Assembly (NCBI GenBank): GCA_017853205.1
Contig: JAFMKB010000007.1
Span: forward strand, 1-64,000
Direction of reading: 5' to 3'
DNA: 64,000 bases
Origin: Gammaproteobacteria bacterium
GTDB lineage: Bacteria > Pseudomonadota > Gammaproteobacteria > Pseudomonadales > Pseudohongiellaceae
The notes beneath the pieces are model-generated. The model searched no databases, was not told the DNA's origin, and saw only the letters and a list, made by a program, of their open reading frames with translations. A program made the position numbers and the translations under genes. This document shows positions 48,805 to 58,598 of this stretch, one piece after another; the stretch's first letter is position 1; each line of letters starts with the position of its first letter.

Positions 48805-49352
48805 CACAGCTCGCCGACATACGACTGCCTAGTGAGATTAGCTGGTGGCCGCCCGCACCGGGCTGGTGGTTGCTCGCGGTAATAATTCTAGTCGCCATTG
48901 TCTTCGCCTGGCGCGCCTACGCTCGCGCCCGCGACGCAAAATTACTGCTAAGCTTCGCGCTGGCAGAACTCGAACGATGCATGACTACTTACAATGAACA
49001 CGTTAGCCGTGGCGACCAACTGGCCGGACTGAATTTACTGAATGGGGCGAACACCGTCTTACGCCGGGTTGCGCTCTTTCACAATCAGCATTCAGAGATT
49101 GCAAGTTTGAGCGGTGAAGAATGGGTTCAATTCCTGCGTGCGTCATCGAAAAGCGCGGAGCCTCTTTTAGACGATCAACTAGCCAGCGGTTTTGCCCGCG
49201 GGCGATTTCAGCGCGAGCTAGCGGTGGATTCAGAGAAACTTCATGCCTTTGCAACCGCTTGGATTATCGAGCAATATCGTCAAGCAGTCACGACTAAGCA
49301 GCGATTAGATACCACGCAAAATGCGCCCCGAAGCGCGGAGGCAAACGCGTAA
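48783..49352 (+). CDS. DUF4381 membrane protein
   Basis: A 189-residue protein with the family start LADIRLPSEISWWPPAPGWW, one membrane helix (LLAVIILVAIVFAWRAY, residues 30-46) and a C-terminal cytoplasmic helical domain. It is the usual fourth partner in gammaproteobacterial moxR-bat clusters. It overlaps DUF58 by 22 bp, and its stop shares a base with the batA start (TAATG), so it is translationally coupled. Confidence 0.86.
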   Translation: MDSEELLAQLADIRLPSEISWWPPAPGWWLLAVIILVAIVFAWRAYARARDAKLLLSFALAELERCMTTYNEHVSRGDQLAGLNLLNGANTVLRRVALFHNQHSEIASLSGEEWVQFLRASSKSAEPLLDDQLASGFARGRFQRELAVDSEKLHAFATAWIIEQYRQAVTTKQRLDTTQNAPRSAEANA

Positions 49353-50395
49353 TGTTAGAGCTAACATGGCCATGGGTCGCAGCCATACTTCCCCTGCCTT
49401 ATCTCGTTTATAAATTCGCTATGCGTGCGCCACGGCAAGACGCAGCACTCTACGTTCCGTTTTTTACTATGCTGACGCGCCTTCAATCAGACAGTGAAAA
49501 CATCAGCAACGGTCGCACTCTCTCGGTTATTTTGTGCACACTAATCTGGCTACTTTTAGTAGCCGCAGGTACGCGTCCCCAATGGCTTGGTGACCCCGTG
49601 GAATTACCCTCAACTGGTCGCGATCTCATGCTCTCGGTTGATATTTCAGGGTCAATGGAGGCGCAAGATATGGTGATTGGTAATCGCCAGGTCTCACGTA
49701 TCTCGGTTGTTAAGCGCGTTATTAGCGACTTCGTCGAGCGCCGAGAGGGAGATCGCCTCGGCCTGATTCTGTTTGCAGCGCACGCTTACATTCAAGCCCC
49801 ACTTACATTCGATCGAGAAACGGTAGGCACCCTTCTCGAAGAGGCCGACATCGGGATCATCGAAGAATCGGCAACAGCGATTGGCGAATCTATCGGGCTC
49901 GGTGTTAAACATCTGCGCACTCGACCGGAAAACAGTCGAGTCCTCGTATTACTTACAGATGGCGTGAATAACTCAGGTGAAATCGACCCCCTTCAGGCAG
50001 GTCAGCTCGCGGCTATCGAAGGCATTAAAATCTACACAATCGGCATTGGCGCAGATCAGGTTATCCAACGCTCGTTTTTTGGGGCACGGGCAATAAATCC
50101 CTCTGCCGAACTTGACGAGGCTGTGTTGACGCAAATAGCTGAGGCAACCGGTGGGAGGTATTTTCGCGCGCGCGATGTCAATGACCTCGTTGAAATCTAC
50201 GAAGAACTCGATAGACTCGAAGCGATAGAACAAGACGATCAAACCTACAGGCCTACCAAGGTATTGTTCTATTGGCCTCTAGGCGCAGCACTCCTCCTAA
50301 GCTTCTTACTTGCCCTGCTTTCTATCCCGTGGAGCCTACTATTTGGTATCAATCCGCGTGGACGAGAGGAAGAACTCTCTCAGGAGCCTCACTAG
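49352..50395 (+). CDS. batA: von Willebrand factor A membrane protein (BatA-like)
   Basis: A 347-residue protein with two N-terminal membrane helices, a vWA domain with a complete metal-ion-dependent adhesion site (DISGSMEAQD near residue 97, then the threonine and LLTDGVNNSGE near residue 205), and a C-terminal helix pair (FYWPLGAALLLSFLLALL). Bat proteins were named for Bacteroides aerotolerance; the molecular role is not settled. It is followed by batB after one base. Confidence 0.9.
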   Translation: MLELTWPWVAAILPLPYLVYKFAMRAPRQDAALYVPFFTMLTRLQSDSENISNGRTLSVILCTLIWLLLVAAGTRPQWLGDPVELPSTGRDLMLSVDISGSMEAQDMVIGNRQVSRISVVKRVISDFVERREGDRLGLILFAAHAYIQAPLTFDRETVGTLLEEADIGIIEESATAIGESIGLGVKHLRTRPENSRVLVLLTDGVNNSGEIDPLQAGQLAAIEGIKIYTIGIGADQVIQRSFFGARAINPSAELDEAVLTQIAEATGGRYFRARDVNDLVEIYEELDRLEAIEQDDQTYRPTKVLFYWPLGAALLLSFLLALLSIPWSLLFGINPRGREEELSQEPH

Positions 50396-50396
50396 T

Positions 50397-52277
50397 ATGG
50401 AGTTTATATTCCCCTCGAGTCTGCTTGAGAATTTCCACTTCCTGCGTCCCCTGTGGCTGCTCGCCTTGGTTCCCGCACTCATGCTGCTAACCGCTCTCTG
50501 GCGCCTCAACAGCAATGTCACGGCCTGGGACAGAGCAATTGATAAAGAACTTCTCCCTTATCTTCTCGATCGCAGCAAGAACGCGTCCCAGCGCACACCC
50601 CTTATTTTGCTGCTTATAGTTTGGTCGCTAACAAGTATCGCTCTTGCAGGCCCGGTGTGGGAAAAACTGCCACAGCCGGTACAGAAGCGCGAAGACGCGC
50701 TAGTTATCGTGCTCGATCTCTCACTATCGATGTTTGCGCCCGATCATAGTCCTAGCCGCGTCGATCTCGCTAAACGCAAACTGCGCGATGTACTCGCTCT
50801 GCGCAGTGAAGGACAAACCGCTCTTGTCGTTTACGCCGGCGACGCACATACAGTGACCCCACTCACCGACGACGTAGTCACGATAGAAGCACTGGTACCT
50901 TCATTAAACCCCAATATCATGCCTTTGTTCGGTAGCAACCCTGTCGCGGCTCTCGAACTTGCCATTGGCCTCCTCAAGAATACCGATGGTGGCAGCGGCA
51001 AGATCTTACTGATGACGGATGGCATCGCAGGCTTCGACGAAGAGCAGCGCATCGCTGACTTACTCGCAGGCACTGACAATGAGCTTTTAGTCATGGGAAT
51101 TGGTACCGAAGAAGGTGCACCAATTCGCACCAACGACGGCAATTTTTTAACCGACGAACGCGGCACCATAATCGTTCCTCGACTCAACAAAAACCTACTA
51201 ACCTCGCTAGCTAACCGCGTTGGTGGACGCTATCACGACATTCAACTCGCCGACTCAGACTTAGCTTACCTGCTTAGCGATATCAATCCACTCGATGACG
51301 AGTCTCTATCCGACGTCGAGGAAGAGTTTGATGTTTGGTACGAAATAGGTCCATTGCTTCTACTTTTAGTACTCCCTCTCTCTGCGCTAAGTTTCCGTAG
51401 AGGTTGGCTATTTCTGCTTCCACTTTCGGTAAGTCTTGCGCTACTAACACCACCGCAGCAGGTCTACGCAGCTGACTTCGGCCCAACTGTCGATATTCAG
51501 ATCAATGAAGAGGGCCTCCCCCTCCCTATCGAGGATGCAGCGCAACCATTTAGCCTCGCGGATGCTTGGAAAGGGTTGTGGATGACGCGAGACCAACGCG
51601 CAGCCGCCGCATTTAAACGCGAAGAACACAGCGAGGCCGCTAGTCTTTTTGAGAATACTGATTGGCGCGGGGCTGCATCTTATCGAGACGGCGATTATGA
51701 GGCGGCGATCGCAGCTTTCGCCGCGAATGGCAGCGCAGATGGTCATTACAACCGCGGAAATGCCCTTGCTCAGAGTGGCAACTATGCCGAGGCAATAACC
51801 GCTTACAACATAGCACTAGGGCTCGATGAGGCTCACGAGGACGCTATTAAGAACAAGGAAATCGTAGAACAGCTCTTAGAGCAACAGCAAGCCGAAGAAG
51901 GTGAGCAAGAAGAAGGCGAAAGCGAAGAAAGTGATTCAGAACAAAGCTCGGAAAGTGAATCTGACCAGCAAGAGGAAAACAGCGAACAGCAGGATCAGGA
52001 GAGCCAAGAAGGCAATCAAGACGAACAAGAACAACAGGAACAGCAGCAACAAGACACACCAGAGGAGCAGGAAAACTCGGAATCCAATAGCGAGCAGAAC
52101 ACACCGAACGAGACTGAAAATGATGAGTTCGAAGAACAACAAGCACTCGAGCAGTGGCTTCGCCGTATCGACGATGATCCGGGTGAACTTTTGCGCCGGA
52201 AGTTCCGCTATCAGTATCGTCAGCGTCAGCTAAACGGGACCGCTAATGCGAATCAGGGTGGTGGCCAAATATGGTAA
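50397..52277 (+). CDS. batB: von Willebrand factor A/TPR membrane protein (BatB-like, with BatC-type tail)
   Basis: The 626-residue protein starts at the ATG at 50397, which has CAGGAG upstream; an earlier in-frame start inside batA is rejected. Order of parts: two membrane helices, a vWA domain with DLSLSMFAPD near residue 108 and LMTDGIAGF, a membrane pair near residues 320-350, a TPR region (YNRGNALAQSGNYAEAITAY near residue 450), a strongly Glu/Gln/Ser-rich disordered stretch (about residues 495-590), and a conserved basic end (LEQWLRRIDDDPGELLRRKF). It equals a BatB-BatC fusion, as in Pseudomonas-like clusters. It overlaps batD by 7 bp. Confidence 0.9.
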   Translation: MEFIFPSSLLENFHFLRPLWLLALVPALMLLTALWRLNSNVTAWDRAIDKELLPYLLDRSKNASQRTPLILLLIVWSLTSIALAGPVWEKLPQPVQKREDALVIVLDLSLSMFAPDHSPSRVDLAKRKLRDVLALRSEGQTALVVYAGDAHTVTPLTDDVVTIEALVPSLNPNIMPLFGSNPVAALELAIGLLKNTDGGSGKILLMTDGIAGFDEEQRIADLLAGTDNELLVMGIGTEEGAPIRTNDGNFLTDERGTIIVPRLNKNLLTSLANRVGGRYHDIQLADSDLAYLLSDINPLDDESLSDVEEEFDVWYEIGPLLLLLVLPLSALSFRRGWLFLLPLSVSLALLTPPQQVYAADFGPTVDIQINEEGLPLPIEDAAQPFSLADAWKGLWMTRDQRAAAAFKREEHSEAASLFENTDWRGAASYRDGDYEAAIAAFAANGSADGHYNRGNALAQSGNYAEAITAYNIALGLDEAHEDAIKNKEIVEQLLEQQQAEEGEQEEGESEESDSEQSSESESDQQEENSEQQDQESQEGNQDEQEQQEQQQQDTPEEQENSESNSEQNTPNETENDEFEEQQALEQWLRRIDDDPGELLRRKFRYQYRQRQLNGTANANQGGGQIW

Positions 52278-54031
52278 GAATTTACTCACTCATTTTTTTA
52301 TTCTGCGCGTTATTTTCAACCTCGGTATTTGCTCAGCAAATTGAGCTCAGCGTCGATCGATATGAGCTTGCACGCGGTGAGACCCTAACTCTAACTATTA
52401 GGGTCTATGATCAACGTCAAGGTATGCAGCTCGATCTAACCCCATTGACTCAGGACTTCGATGTCCTTGGCACGCGTACTTCGAGTCAAATTCGTAGCAT
52501 CAATGGTGTTACGGAGTCCTGGACAGATTACGTCATCACCTTGTTTCCAGAGAAGGAAGGTGATCTCGTCATTCCTTCACTGTCGATCCTCAATCAAGCC
52601 ACCGATCCGATACCGATTAGTGTCGTAAACGCTGGGCCGCGCTCTAATCAAGGCAACAACGAGCTGTATCTAGAAATCGAAGTAAACAAAGACAGTGTCT
52701 ACGTTCAAGAGCAACTATTGTTCACTGTGCGCCTTTTTTACACGATTAACGGAATTCGCAATCCTGTATTCACCGAACTCGATATGGAAGACACCGTTAC
52801 TCAGCTAATTGGCTCGCCAAATCAGTACGAGCGCTTAATCGATGGTGAGCGCTTTGGTGTCTATGAGAAGCGTTACGTTATATTCCCTCAGCGTAGCGGA
52901 CCACTCGAAATTCCAGACATTTTATTCCGTGGAGAGGTCACAGACGGATCAAGTAATTTTGTTTTTAGGAACATGAATACTCGTCGCGTTACTGCATTTA
53001 TCGAAGGAATAACGATAGAGGTTAAGGAGCGACCAGCTTCAGTACCCAGAGACGATGATTGGCTACCTGTAACCGGTCTAACACTCGAAGAAACTTGGTC
53101 TGGTGATATCAACGCTCTGAAAGTTGGCGACAGCGTAGTACGCACGCTAATACTAAGAGCAGAAGGCCTGGATGGCGCGGTGCTACCTCCTTTTTCTCCT
53201 CAGGATATTGATGGCTTAAATCTCTACCCAGACCCTGCGGATATATCACGAACTTTCGTTGATGGCAGTATTGTAGGTACTCGAGTCGAAACTAGCACCT
53301 ACGTAGCACTCGAGGCCGGAACAATCGAAGTGCCTGCCCTGGAGATTCCCTGGTGGGATATCACTGCCGACTCCGCAAGAACAACAACACTGCCCGCTAC
53401 GCGTTTCGAAGTCGCAACAGTCGAGGGCGTGCTCCCCTCAGAGCAAGCTGTCGCGAGTACGCAAGAAATTCAGACTTTGTTAGCCCCTGAGCCGCTTGTC
53501 GATCAAGCAATGATAGACGCGCAGGCAGAGGCCGAAGTGATAGAAATTGATAGCGGGATTGTTCGATGGGCTCAGTGGCTAATGGTTGCATTAGTTATTT
53601 TTCTTCTCAGCGCGCTAGCCCGTCGCCGCTTTGGTGCGTTTACCCAACAACGCTTCGCCGAGTGGCGCGCAGCGCAAACACCTGAGGCTAATGAAAAGGC
53701 AGCGTATGGGATACTTAAGTCCGTCTGCCGTTCTGGTGATCACAAAGCAATTCGTGACGCACTTTTGACTTGGGCGAATCACTACTGCGCTTCAGATAGA
53801 GGCGGTCGAGTTCGAAGCATGGAAGATTTGGTGCGGTTAAGTCCCTCTCGAGAGCTAACAGAGCAAGCAAACGAACTCCAGTCGATGCTGTTTAACGCCC
53901 AGTCTAGCTCGGACTTTGACAGCGCTAAACTCATCGCCTTGGTTGCACTATTGCGAAAATCCAAGCGTTCGGCGTCCAAGCAGATGCGTCGCGAAGAAAA
54001 GTATCAGCTCCCCTCCCTCTACAAAAGCTAG
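52271..54031 (+). CDS. batD: BatD-like protein (oxygen tolerance family)
   Basis: A 586-residue exported membrane protein. It has a signal peptide (residues 1-21, cleavage near VFAQQIE), tandem beta-rich domains with the pattern YELARGETLTLTIRVYD, a single membrane helix near residue 430-450 (WLMVALVIFLLSALARRRFG), and a cytoplasmic helical tail. The family is found only with MoxR and BatA/B genes. Function is unknown; binding of periplasmic ligands is conjecture. Confidence 0.9.
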   Translation: MVRIYSLIFLFCALFSTSVFAQQIELSVDRYELARGETLTLTIRVYDQRQGMQLDLTPLTQDFDVLGTRTSSQIRSINGVTESWTDYVITLFPEKEGDLVIPSLSILNQATDPIPISVVNAGPRSNQGNNELYLEIEVNKDSVYVQEQLLFTVRLFYTINGIRNPVFTELDMEDTVTQLIGSPNQYERLIDGERFGVYEKRYVIFPQRSGPLEIPDILFRGEVTDGSSNFVFRNMNTRRVTAFIEGITIEVKERPASVPRDDDWLPVTGLTLEETWSGDINALKVGDSVVRTLILRAEGLDGAVLPPFSPQDIDGLNLYPDPADISRTFVDGSIVGTRVETSTYVALEAGTIEVPALEIPWWDITADSARTTTLPATRFEVATVEGVLPSEQAVASTQEIQTLLAPEPLVDQAMIDAQAEAEVIEIDSGIVRWAQWLMVALVIFLLSALARRRFGAFTQQRFAEWRAAQTPEANEKAAYGILKSVCRSGDHKAIRDALLTWANHYCASDRGGRVRSMEDLVRLSPSRELTEQANELQSMLFNAQSSSDFDSAKLIALVALLRKSKRSASKQMRREEKYQLPSLYKS

Positions 54032-54039
54032 ACGCATCG

Positions 54040-54399
54040 ATGAGCAACTCGCGATTAGTTTATTCGACCGCCGGTGGCTCCACCGAACAAACCTGTCCTA
54101 GATGCGGGAAACAATTACGAAAATGTCAGTGCGTTACATCAACGCAGACAATGCCTAACGATGGGGTAATACGCATTAGCCGCGAAACAAAGGGACGAAA
54201 AGGCAAAGGGGTATGCCTAATAAGCGGAGTACCCCTTGTGGGTGAAGAGCTTACGAAACTTGCAAAGGAACTCAAAGCTCAATGCGGTACTGGCGGTACA
54301 ATTAAGAACGGTGTAATCGAAATTCAGGGCGACCATCGAGCTATCTTAAAAGCCGCTCTCGAGAAACGCTTCGACAAGGTCAAACTTGCCGGCAGCTAG
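54040..54399 (+). CDS. yciH: SUI1/YciH-family translation factor-like protein
   Basis: A 119-residue protein with the SUI1 core ([13 protein letters not shown], then [18 protein letters not shown], near residues 60-95) homologous to eukaryotic eIF1. The N-terminus carries [13 protein letters not shown], a possible zinc site. YciH can influence start-site fidelity in bacteria but is not essential. It lies 8 bp after batD. Its stop codon overlaps the purF stop on the other strand. Confidence 0.9.
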   Translation: MSNSRLVYSTAGGSTEQTCPRCGKQLRKCQCVTSTQTMPNDGVIRISRETKGRKGKGVCLISGVPLVGEELTKLAKELKAQCGTGGTIKNGVIEIQGDHRAILKAALEKRFDKVKLAGS

Positions 54400-55937
54400 A
54401 TATCATTATTAATGTCTGCGATCTGCGCTTCCTTGTTGGTCTCTTTCCCACCCCTCTTATCTGTCTTTGTGAGCTTCGCAAGATCGTTACGCTTAGACTC
54501 TAATCGCCGCAGATAGATCTCATCGACATCACCGGTTACATATTCGCCATTAAAGACCGAGCATTCGAAGTGAGATACCGCAGGGTTACCTTCCGAAGCA
54601 GACGAAATCAGGTCCTCTAGGTTCTGGTATATGAGCCAGTCTGCGCCTATCGCTTCCTGCACCTCTAGCTCAGTTTTCCCTGACGCGATCAATTCAGCCG
54701 CTGCCGGCATATCAATTCCGTACACGTTAGGATAGCGAATAGCAGGCGCTGCTGAAGCGAAATAAACTTTGTTAGCGCCGGCGTCTCGCGCCATTTGAAT
54801 AATTTGCTTGCATGTCGTTCCGCGGACAATAGAGTCATCGACTAGCAGGACGTTCTTACCCCTAAACTCGAGGTCTATGGCATTGAGTTTTTGCCTCACG
54901 CTTTTACGTCGCTGACTCTGGCCAGGCATGATGAACGTACGACCGATATAGCGGTTTTTTACGAAACCCTCGCGGTATTTCACGCCTAGCCTGTTTGCCA
55001 ACTCAAGAGCCGAAGTCCGGCTGGTGTCGGGTATCGGAATAACCACATCGATATCATGGTGAGGACGCTCAGCGATCAGTTTATCGGCAAGCTTTTCACC
55101 CATTCGCAACCGTGCCTTATAGACGGAAATGCCATCCATAAGCGAGTCAGGGCGCGCAAAATAAACGTGCTCGAAGATGCAAGGAGAATGTTCACCTGGC
55201 TCGGTACAGACCTGAGTATGCAGTACTCCCTTGGCATCAACATAGACGGCCTCGCCAGGCGCAACATCCCTCTCGAGAGTGAAGCCTTGCGAATCTAAAG
55301 CGACACTTTCAGACGCAATCATATAATCGCGACCGGTGCCGTCGGCTTTCTCTCGATACCCATAGACGAGTGGTCGGATTCCATTGCGATCGCGGAAACC
55401 GACTATGCCATAGCCAGTTATCATAACCAGAGCTGCAAATCCGCCACGGCAGCGATTGTGAACGCCAGCAACAGCAGCAAAGATATCTTCAGGGAGAGGC
55501 TTCATTTTGTTTCGACGCTGTAATTCATGCGCAAAAATATTGAGCAACACCTCGGAATCAGAGTCGGTATTTATGTGACGCAAATCCTCTTTAAAAAGGT
55601 CACGGCTTAACTCTTTAGTATTGGTGAGGTTGCCGTTATGGGCCAAGGCGAGTCCGTAGGGGCTGTTTACATAAAAAGGTTGTGCGAGAGCTGGGCTAGA
55701 GGAGCCCGCGGTCGGGTAACGCACATGGCCTATTCCCATCTGGCCCGTGAGTCTGCGCATATGTCGCGTTCGAAACACATCTTTGACCAGGCCATTATCT
55801 TTACGAAGATTCAACTTGCCCTTATCACAGGTCATAATCCCGGCTGCGTCCTGGCCTCTATGCTGGAGTACGGTTAACGTGTCGTAAAGACAGACACCGA
55901 TATCATTGTCGGAAACAACACCCACTAAGCCGCACAT
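54396..55937 (-). CDS. purF: Amidophosphoribosyltransferase
   Basis: First enzyme of de novo purine synthesis (PRPP plus glutamine to phosphoribosylamine). The start at 55937 is fixed by the mature N-terminus: Met is removed and Cys2 of [10 protein letters not shown] is the glutaminase nucleophile, and GGAGAA sits ahead. A longer start at 55991 would hide that cysteine. It has 513 residues with an NTN-glutaminase domain ([16 protein letters not shown]) and a phosphoribosyltransferase domain ([17 protein letters not shown] near residue 365). It follows cvpA, as in E. coli and Pseudomonas. Confidence 0.97.
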   Translation of the reverse strand: MCGLVGVVSDNDIGVCLYDTLTVLQHRGQDAAGIMTCDKGKLNLRKDNGLVKDVFRTRHMRRLTGQMGIGHVRYPTAGSSSPALAQPFYVNSPYGLALAHNGNLTNTKELSRDLFKEDLRHINTDSDSEVLLNIFAHELQRRNKMKPLPEDIFAAVAGVHNRCRGGFAALVMITGYGIVGFRDRNGIRPLVYGYREKADGTGRDYMIASESVALDSQGFTLERDVAPGEAVYVDAKGVLHTQVCTEPGEHSPCIFEHVYFARPDSLMDGISVYKARLRMGEKLADKLIAERPHHDIDVVIPIPDTSRTSALELANRLGVKYREGFVKNRYIGRTFIMPGQSQRRKSVRQKLNAIDLEFRGKNVLLVDDSIVRGTTCKQIIQMARDAGANKVYFASAAPAIRYPNVYGIDMPAAAELIASGKTELEVQEAIGADWLIYQNLEDLISSASEGNPAVSHFECSVFNGEYVTGDVDEIYLRRLESKRNDLAKLTKTDKRGGKETNKEAQIADINNDI

Positions 55938-56020
55938 AGAATTCTCCAGAGACATCGACCGAAGGCCGAATTTTACACCACACACCCGCAAACCGCGCGT
56001 TTAAAAGTCTATAAAAAAAA

Positions 56021-56536
56021 CTAAATTACCTCGCCCTGCTCGGCCGGTACCGTCACCGGTTGCAAATACTCAGCGGCAGCAGCTATAGCCTCCCGCGCTA
56101 TAGTAATCGCAGAAGATTCAAGCCAAAACTTCTGTGTCCCTGCGAAAGGCTCAGCAAAATAAATAAGTACCATGAGAATCAGTACGCCTCGAGCAAGCCC
56201 GAATGCGCCACCAAGCACTCTATCGATGAGCCTGAGGCCTGTAAAAGTTAGAAATTTCTGCAGAAGCGCGATTGTCCAACTCCCAAAAACCATTACGCTG
56301 ATAAACAAAAAGGCGGAAGAAATGGCCAGCCTAACTACATTGCTATCAATAAGCCCCTCGAGTTGCGTAGCCGCGAGACTACTGTAGAGGCGCACAACTA
56401 CGATCGCGACAATCAGCGAGGCTAGGGAAAAAACCTCTTTAACAATGCCACGCCAAAGGCCGAATAGTCCCGACAACCCGATGAGTGCGAATAGGGCAAT
56501 ATCGATCTGCCCGAAGGACTCTCCTAGCGAACTCAT
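56021..56536 (-). CDS. cvpA: CvpA-family membrane protein
   Basis: A 171-residue inner-membrane protein of the colicin V production family, with four hydrophobic segments beginning IDIALFALIGLSGLFGLWRG. The start at 56536 avoids a 23-bp overlap with dedD and has GAGG upstream. CvpA is conserved before purF in gammaproteobacteria and is linked to envelope homeostasis and bile resistance in enterics. The direct function is unknown. Confidence 0.9.
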   Translation of the reverse strand: MSSLGESFGQIDIALFALIGLSGLFGLWRGIVKEVFSLASLIVAIVVVRLYSSLAATQLEGLIDSNVVRLAISSAFLFISVMVFGSWTIALLQKFLTFTGLRLIDRVLGGAFGLARGVLILMVLIYFAEPFAGTQKFWLESSAITIAREAIAAAAEYLQPVTVPAEQGEVI

Positions 56537-56537
56537 C

Positions 56538-57170
56538 TTATCTAAGTACCTCACGCTCATATCGTTTGATCAATGGCTTGAGATCCAGAGCTGCGGCCAG
56601 CTCTGTGAGTAAGCGTTCGGCCTCGGCTCTGACGATGACCGGTCCGACTAGAATTGTCGACATCTCTCGTTCATCTCGCAAAGAGCGCCGCTCATAAGCC
56701 TTATATCCTTTGGCCAAAAGATCAGTCAGCAGCTTTCTTGCGTTATCAAGATCCCCAAAAGTACCTAATTGGACTACCCATCCGTCCGGCAAGCCGGCGG
56801 CATTTAAGGTCGGCCTCGAGTCAGTATCGGTCGGCAAGTTCGCTACACTTGCCGCTGAATCCACCCTAGCGGGCTCGCTTTCATCGCTATCCACAGCACG
56901 TTCAGTCAGCTCAACGCTTTCAGCCTCAGCACCGACTGACGGAGTTTGTAAATCACCTACCATGACAGGGCGAACTTGTTGCGGCTCGGGCAACAGCGTG
57001 ATGATAGGACGCTCAGGGATACGACTTTGGACTTGAGGCTGGTAACTTCCTTCGCCATCGAAAAGCTGTGGCAAGATTATCAGGGCGAGTGCGAGGAGGA
57101 CGATGGTACCAACCACCCTTCTTTTGCGTCCTCTACTTAACTCTTGCGAATCCTGCTGCAATGCCTGCAC
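56538..57170 (-). CDS. dedD: SPOR-domain protein DedD-like
   Basis: A 210-residue protein with a short cytoplasmic start, one membrane helix (VVGTIVLLALALIILPQLF, residues 19-37), a Ser/Glu/Pro-rich periplasmic linker, and a C-terminal SPOR domain (GWVVQLGTFGDLDNARKLLTD, residues 129-149). SPOR domains bind denuded septal peptidoglycan, so it is a divisome accessory protein. The start appears to be GTG with only a weak ribosome site; a TTG three codons later with AGGTG ahead is an alternative. Confidence 0.9.
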   Translation of the reverse strand: MQALQQDSQELSRGRKRRVVGTIVLLALALIILPQLFDGEGSYQPQVQSRIPERPIITLLPEPQQVRPVMVGDLQTPSVGAEAESVELTERAVDSDESEPARVDSAASVANLPTDTDSRPTLNAAGLPDGWVVQLGTFGDLDNARKLLTDLLAKGYKAYERRSLRDEREMSTILVGPVIVRAEAERLLTELAAALDLKPLIKRYEREVLR

Positions 57171-57249
57171 CTCTTTAGACTAAATAATTTAAAATTATCT
57201 ACTTAGACGCTGAACCTTATTTCGATTCTAATTAAGTTGCGAGCCTCTC

Positions 57250-58590
57250 CTAATCGAGATCTGACAGCGCAGCCACCTCTGCAAGCGTATGAAACGAGCC
57301 GGTAACTACAATGATGGCAGGTTCATCCAGTTGATCATTACAAGCAGCCCGGTAGGCGGATAGAACCGAGTCATAAGGTCTAATCATCGCTTTCGGTAGC
57401 GCCGTGCTGACCCGCGTATGAATCTCCTGAGCGCCCGCAGCGCGCGACCCCTCAAAGGCGGCAATATACCAGATATCGACCAAGGGGTCTAAAGCTCGCA
57501 CTATATCTTCGATATTTTTGTCAGCCATGGCGGCAAGCACAAGGCGAATCGCAGGCGTCCTCCCGACTTCTATGGGCAAACGGGTGTCAGGAACAGAAAA
57601 AGCTGTCTTCAATCTTCGCGCTAGAAGCTCCGCTGCGGCAACATTGTGCGCGGCATCCAGAATCACCAGACGCCCGCTAACCAAGTCCTGGCGCTTTTCA
57701 AAGCGACCACCAAGACCTAAGTCTTTTAACGAACCCCTTAAAACCTCGTCAGGGGGCAGCAGGTCCAAACAGGCGAGCGCCTGCAACGCCCCAACAACGT
57801 TATCGAGAAAAAGGTTTGGAATAGGTAATGTGTCGCGCCGAATAACCTCACCGTCTCGGGCCTGCCCCTGAAAACTCCAATGATCGGCGCTTTCATGGGC
57901 ACTAAAATGCGTCTCTATAGCGATTGGCGTGAGTGCAAGGGACGACGCACGGGCCATAACGCTTGTGGGAGGATCGCGGTCACAAAGTACGAAGGGCGTG
58001 TCAGCGCGAAGTATGCCAGCTTTCTCAGCGCCGATGTTCTCTCGCCCTTTCCCCAACCAATCTTCATGATCGAGTGCGATGTTTGTGATAATGCAACAAT
58101 CGGGGTCGATGAGATTAACTGCATCGAGTCGTCCTCCGAGACCGACTTCAAGCAGCGCGAAGTCCACGCACTTGTCAGCAAATAACAGCAATGCAGCAAG
58201 TGTCGTAAACTCAAAATAACTTAGTGACTCGGGCTCACGCACCGCTTCAATACGAGCAAAACAGGCGACAATCTCTCCATCAGCCGCCTCCTCGCCCCGT
58301 ACACGAATTCTTTCGTTGAATCGAAGTATATGAGGGGAGGTATAGGCGCCTGTCGAATAACCCGATGCCGTCAACACAGCCTCAAGTGTCTTCACAGTCG
58401 AACCTTTGCCGTTGGTACCGGCTACGGTAATCACGACTGGTGCAGGCCTGGAGAGACCTAAGCGCTGCGCAACCTTGCTCAAGCGTTCGAGGCCGAGTTC
58501 GATCTCTCGAGGATGTATCTTCGAGATATAGGCTAGCCACGCGTCAAGGCTCGCATCACTACGAGGGGCAACATGATGAGAAGCGGTCAC
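57250..58590 (-). CDS. folC: Dihydrofolate/folylpolyglutamate synthase
   Basis: A bifunctional folate enzyme joining glutamate to dihydropteroate and adding further glutamates. The 446-residue protein (GTG start) has the Mur-ligase-like ATP loop TVAGTNGKGSTVKTL near residue 54, the Omega-loop YTSPHILRFNERI near residue 86, GLGGRLDAVN near residue 156, and the C-terminal domain with ILDAAHNVAAAELLA near residue 312. Eight bases separate it from accD. Confidence 0.95.
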   Translation of the reverse strand: MTASHHVAPRSDASLDAWLAYISKIHPREIELGLERLSKVAQRLGLSRPAPVVITVAGTNGKGSTVKTLEAVLTASGYSTGAYTSPHILRFNERIRVRGEEAADGEIVACFARIEAVREPESLSYFEFTTLAALLLFADKCVDFALLEVGLGGRLDAVNLIDPDCCIITNIALDHEDWLGKGRENIGAEKAGILRADTPFVLCDRDPPTSVMARASSLALTPIAIETHFSAHESADHWSFQGQARDGEVIRRDTLPIPNLFLDNVVGALQALACLDLLPPDEVLRGSLKDLGLGGRFEKRQDLVSGRLVILDAAHNVAAAELLARRLKTAFSVPDTRLPIEVGRTPAIRLVLAAMADKNIEDIVRALDPLVDIWYIAAFEGSRAAGAQEIHTRVSTALPKAMIRPYDSVLSAYRAACNDQLDEPAIIVVTGSFHTLAEVAALSDLD

Positions 58591-58598
58591 GGTCGCCT

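Noticed and set aside
50310-50396. Earlier start of batB inside batA
   Set aside because: It lies in the batA C-terminal helix region; the ATG at 50397 has CAGGAG and fits the family start.
55938-55991. N-terminal extension of purF
   Set aside because: The glutaminase needs Cys as the first mature residue; only the start at 55937 gives it, and it has GGAGAA.
55938-56020. PurR-like site before purF
   Set aside because: Only a CGCAAAC half-site is present; the second half does not match, so no operator is claimed.
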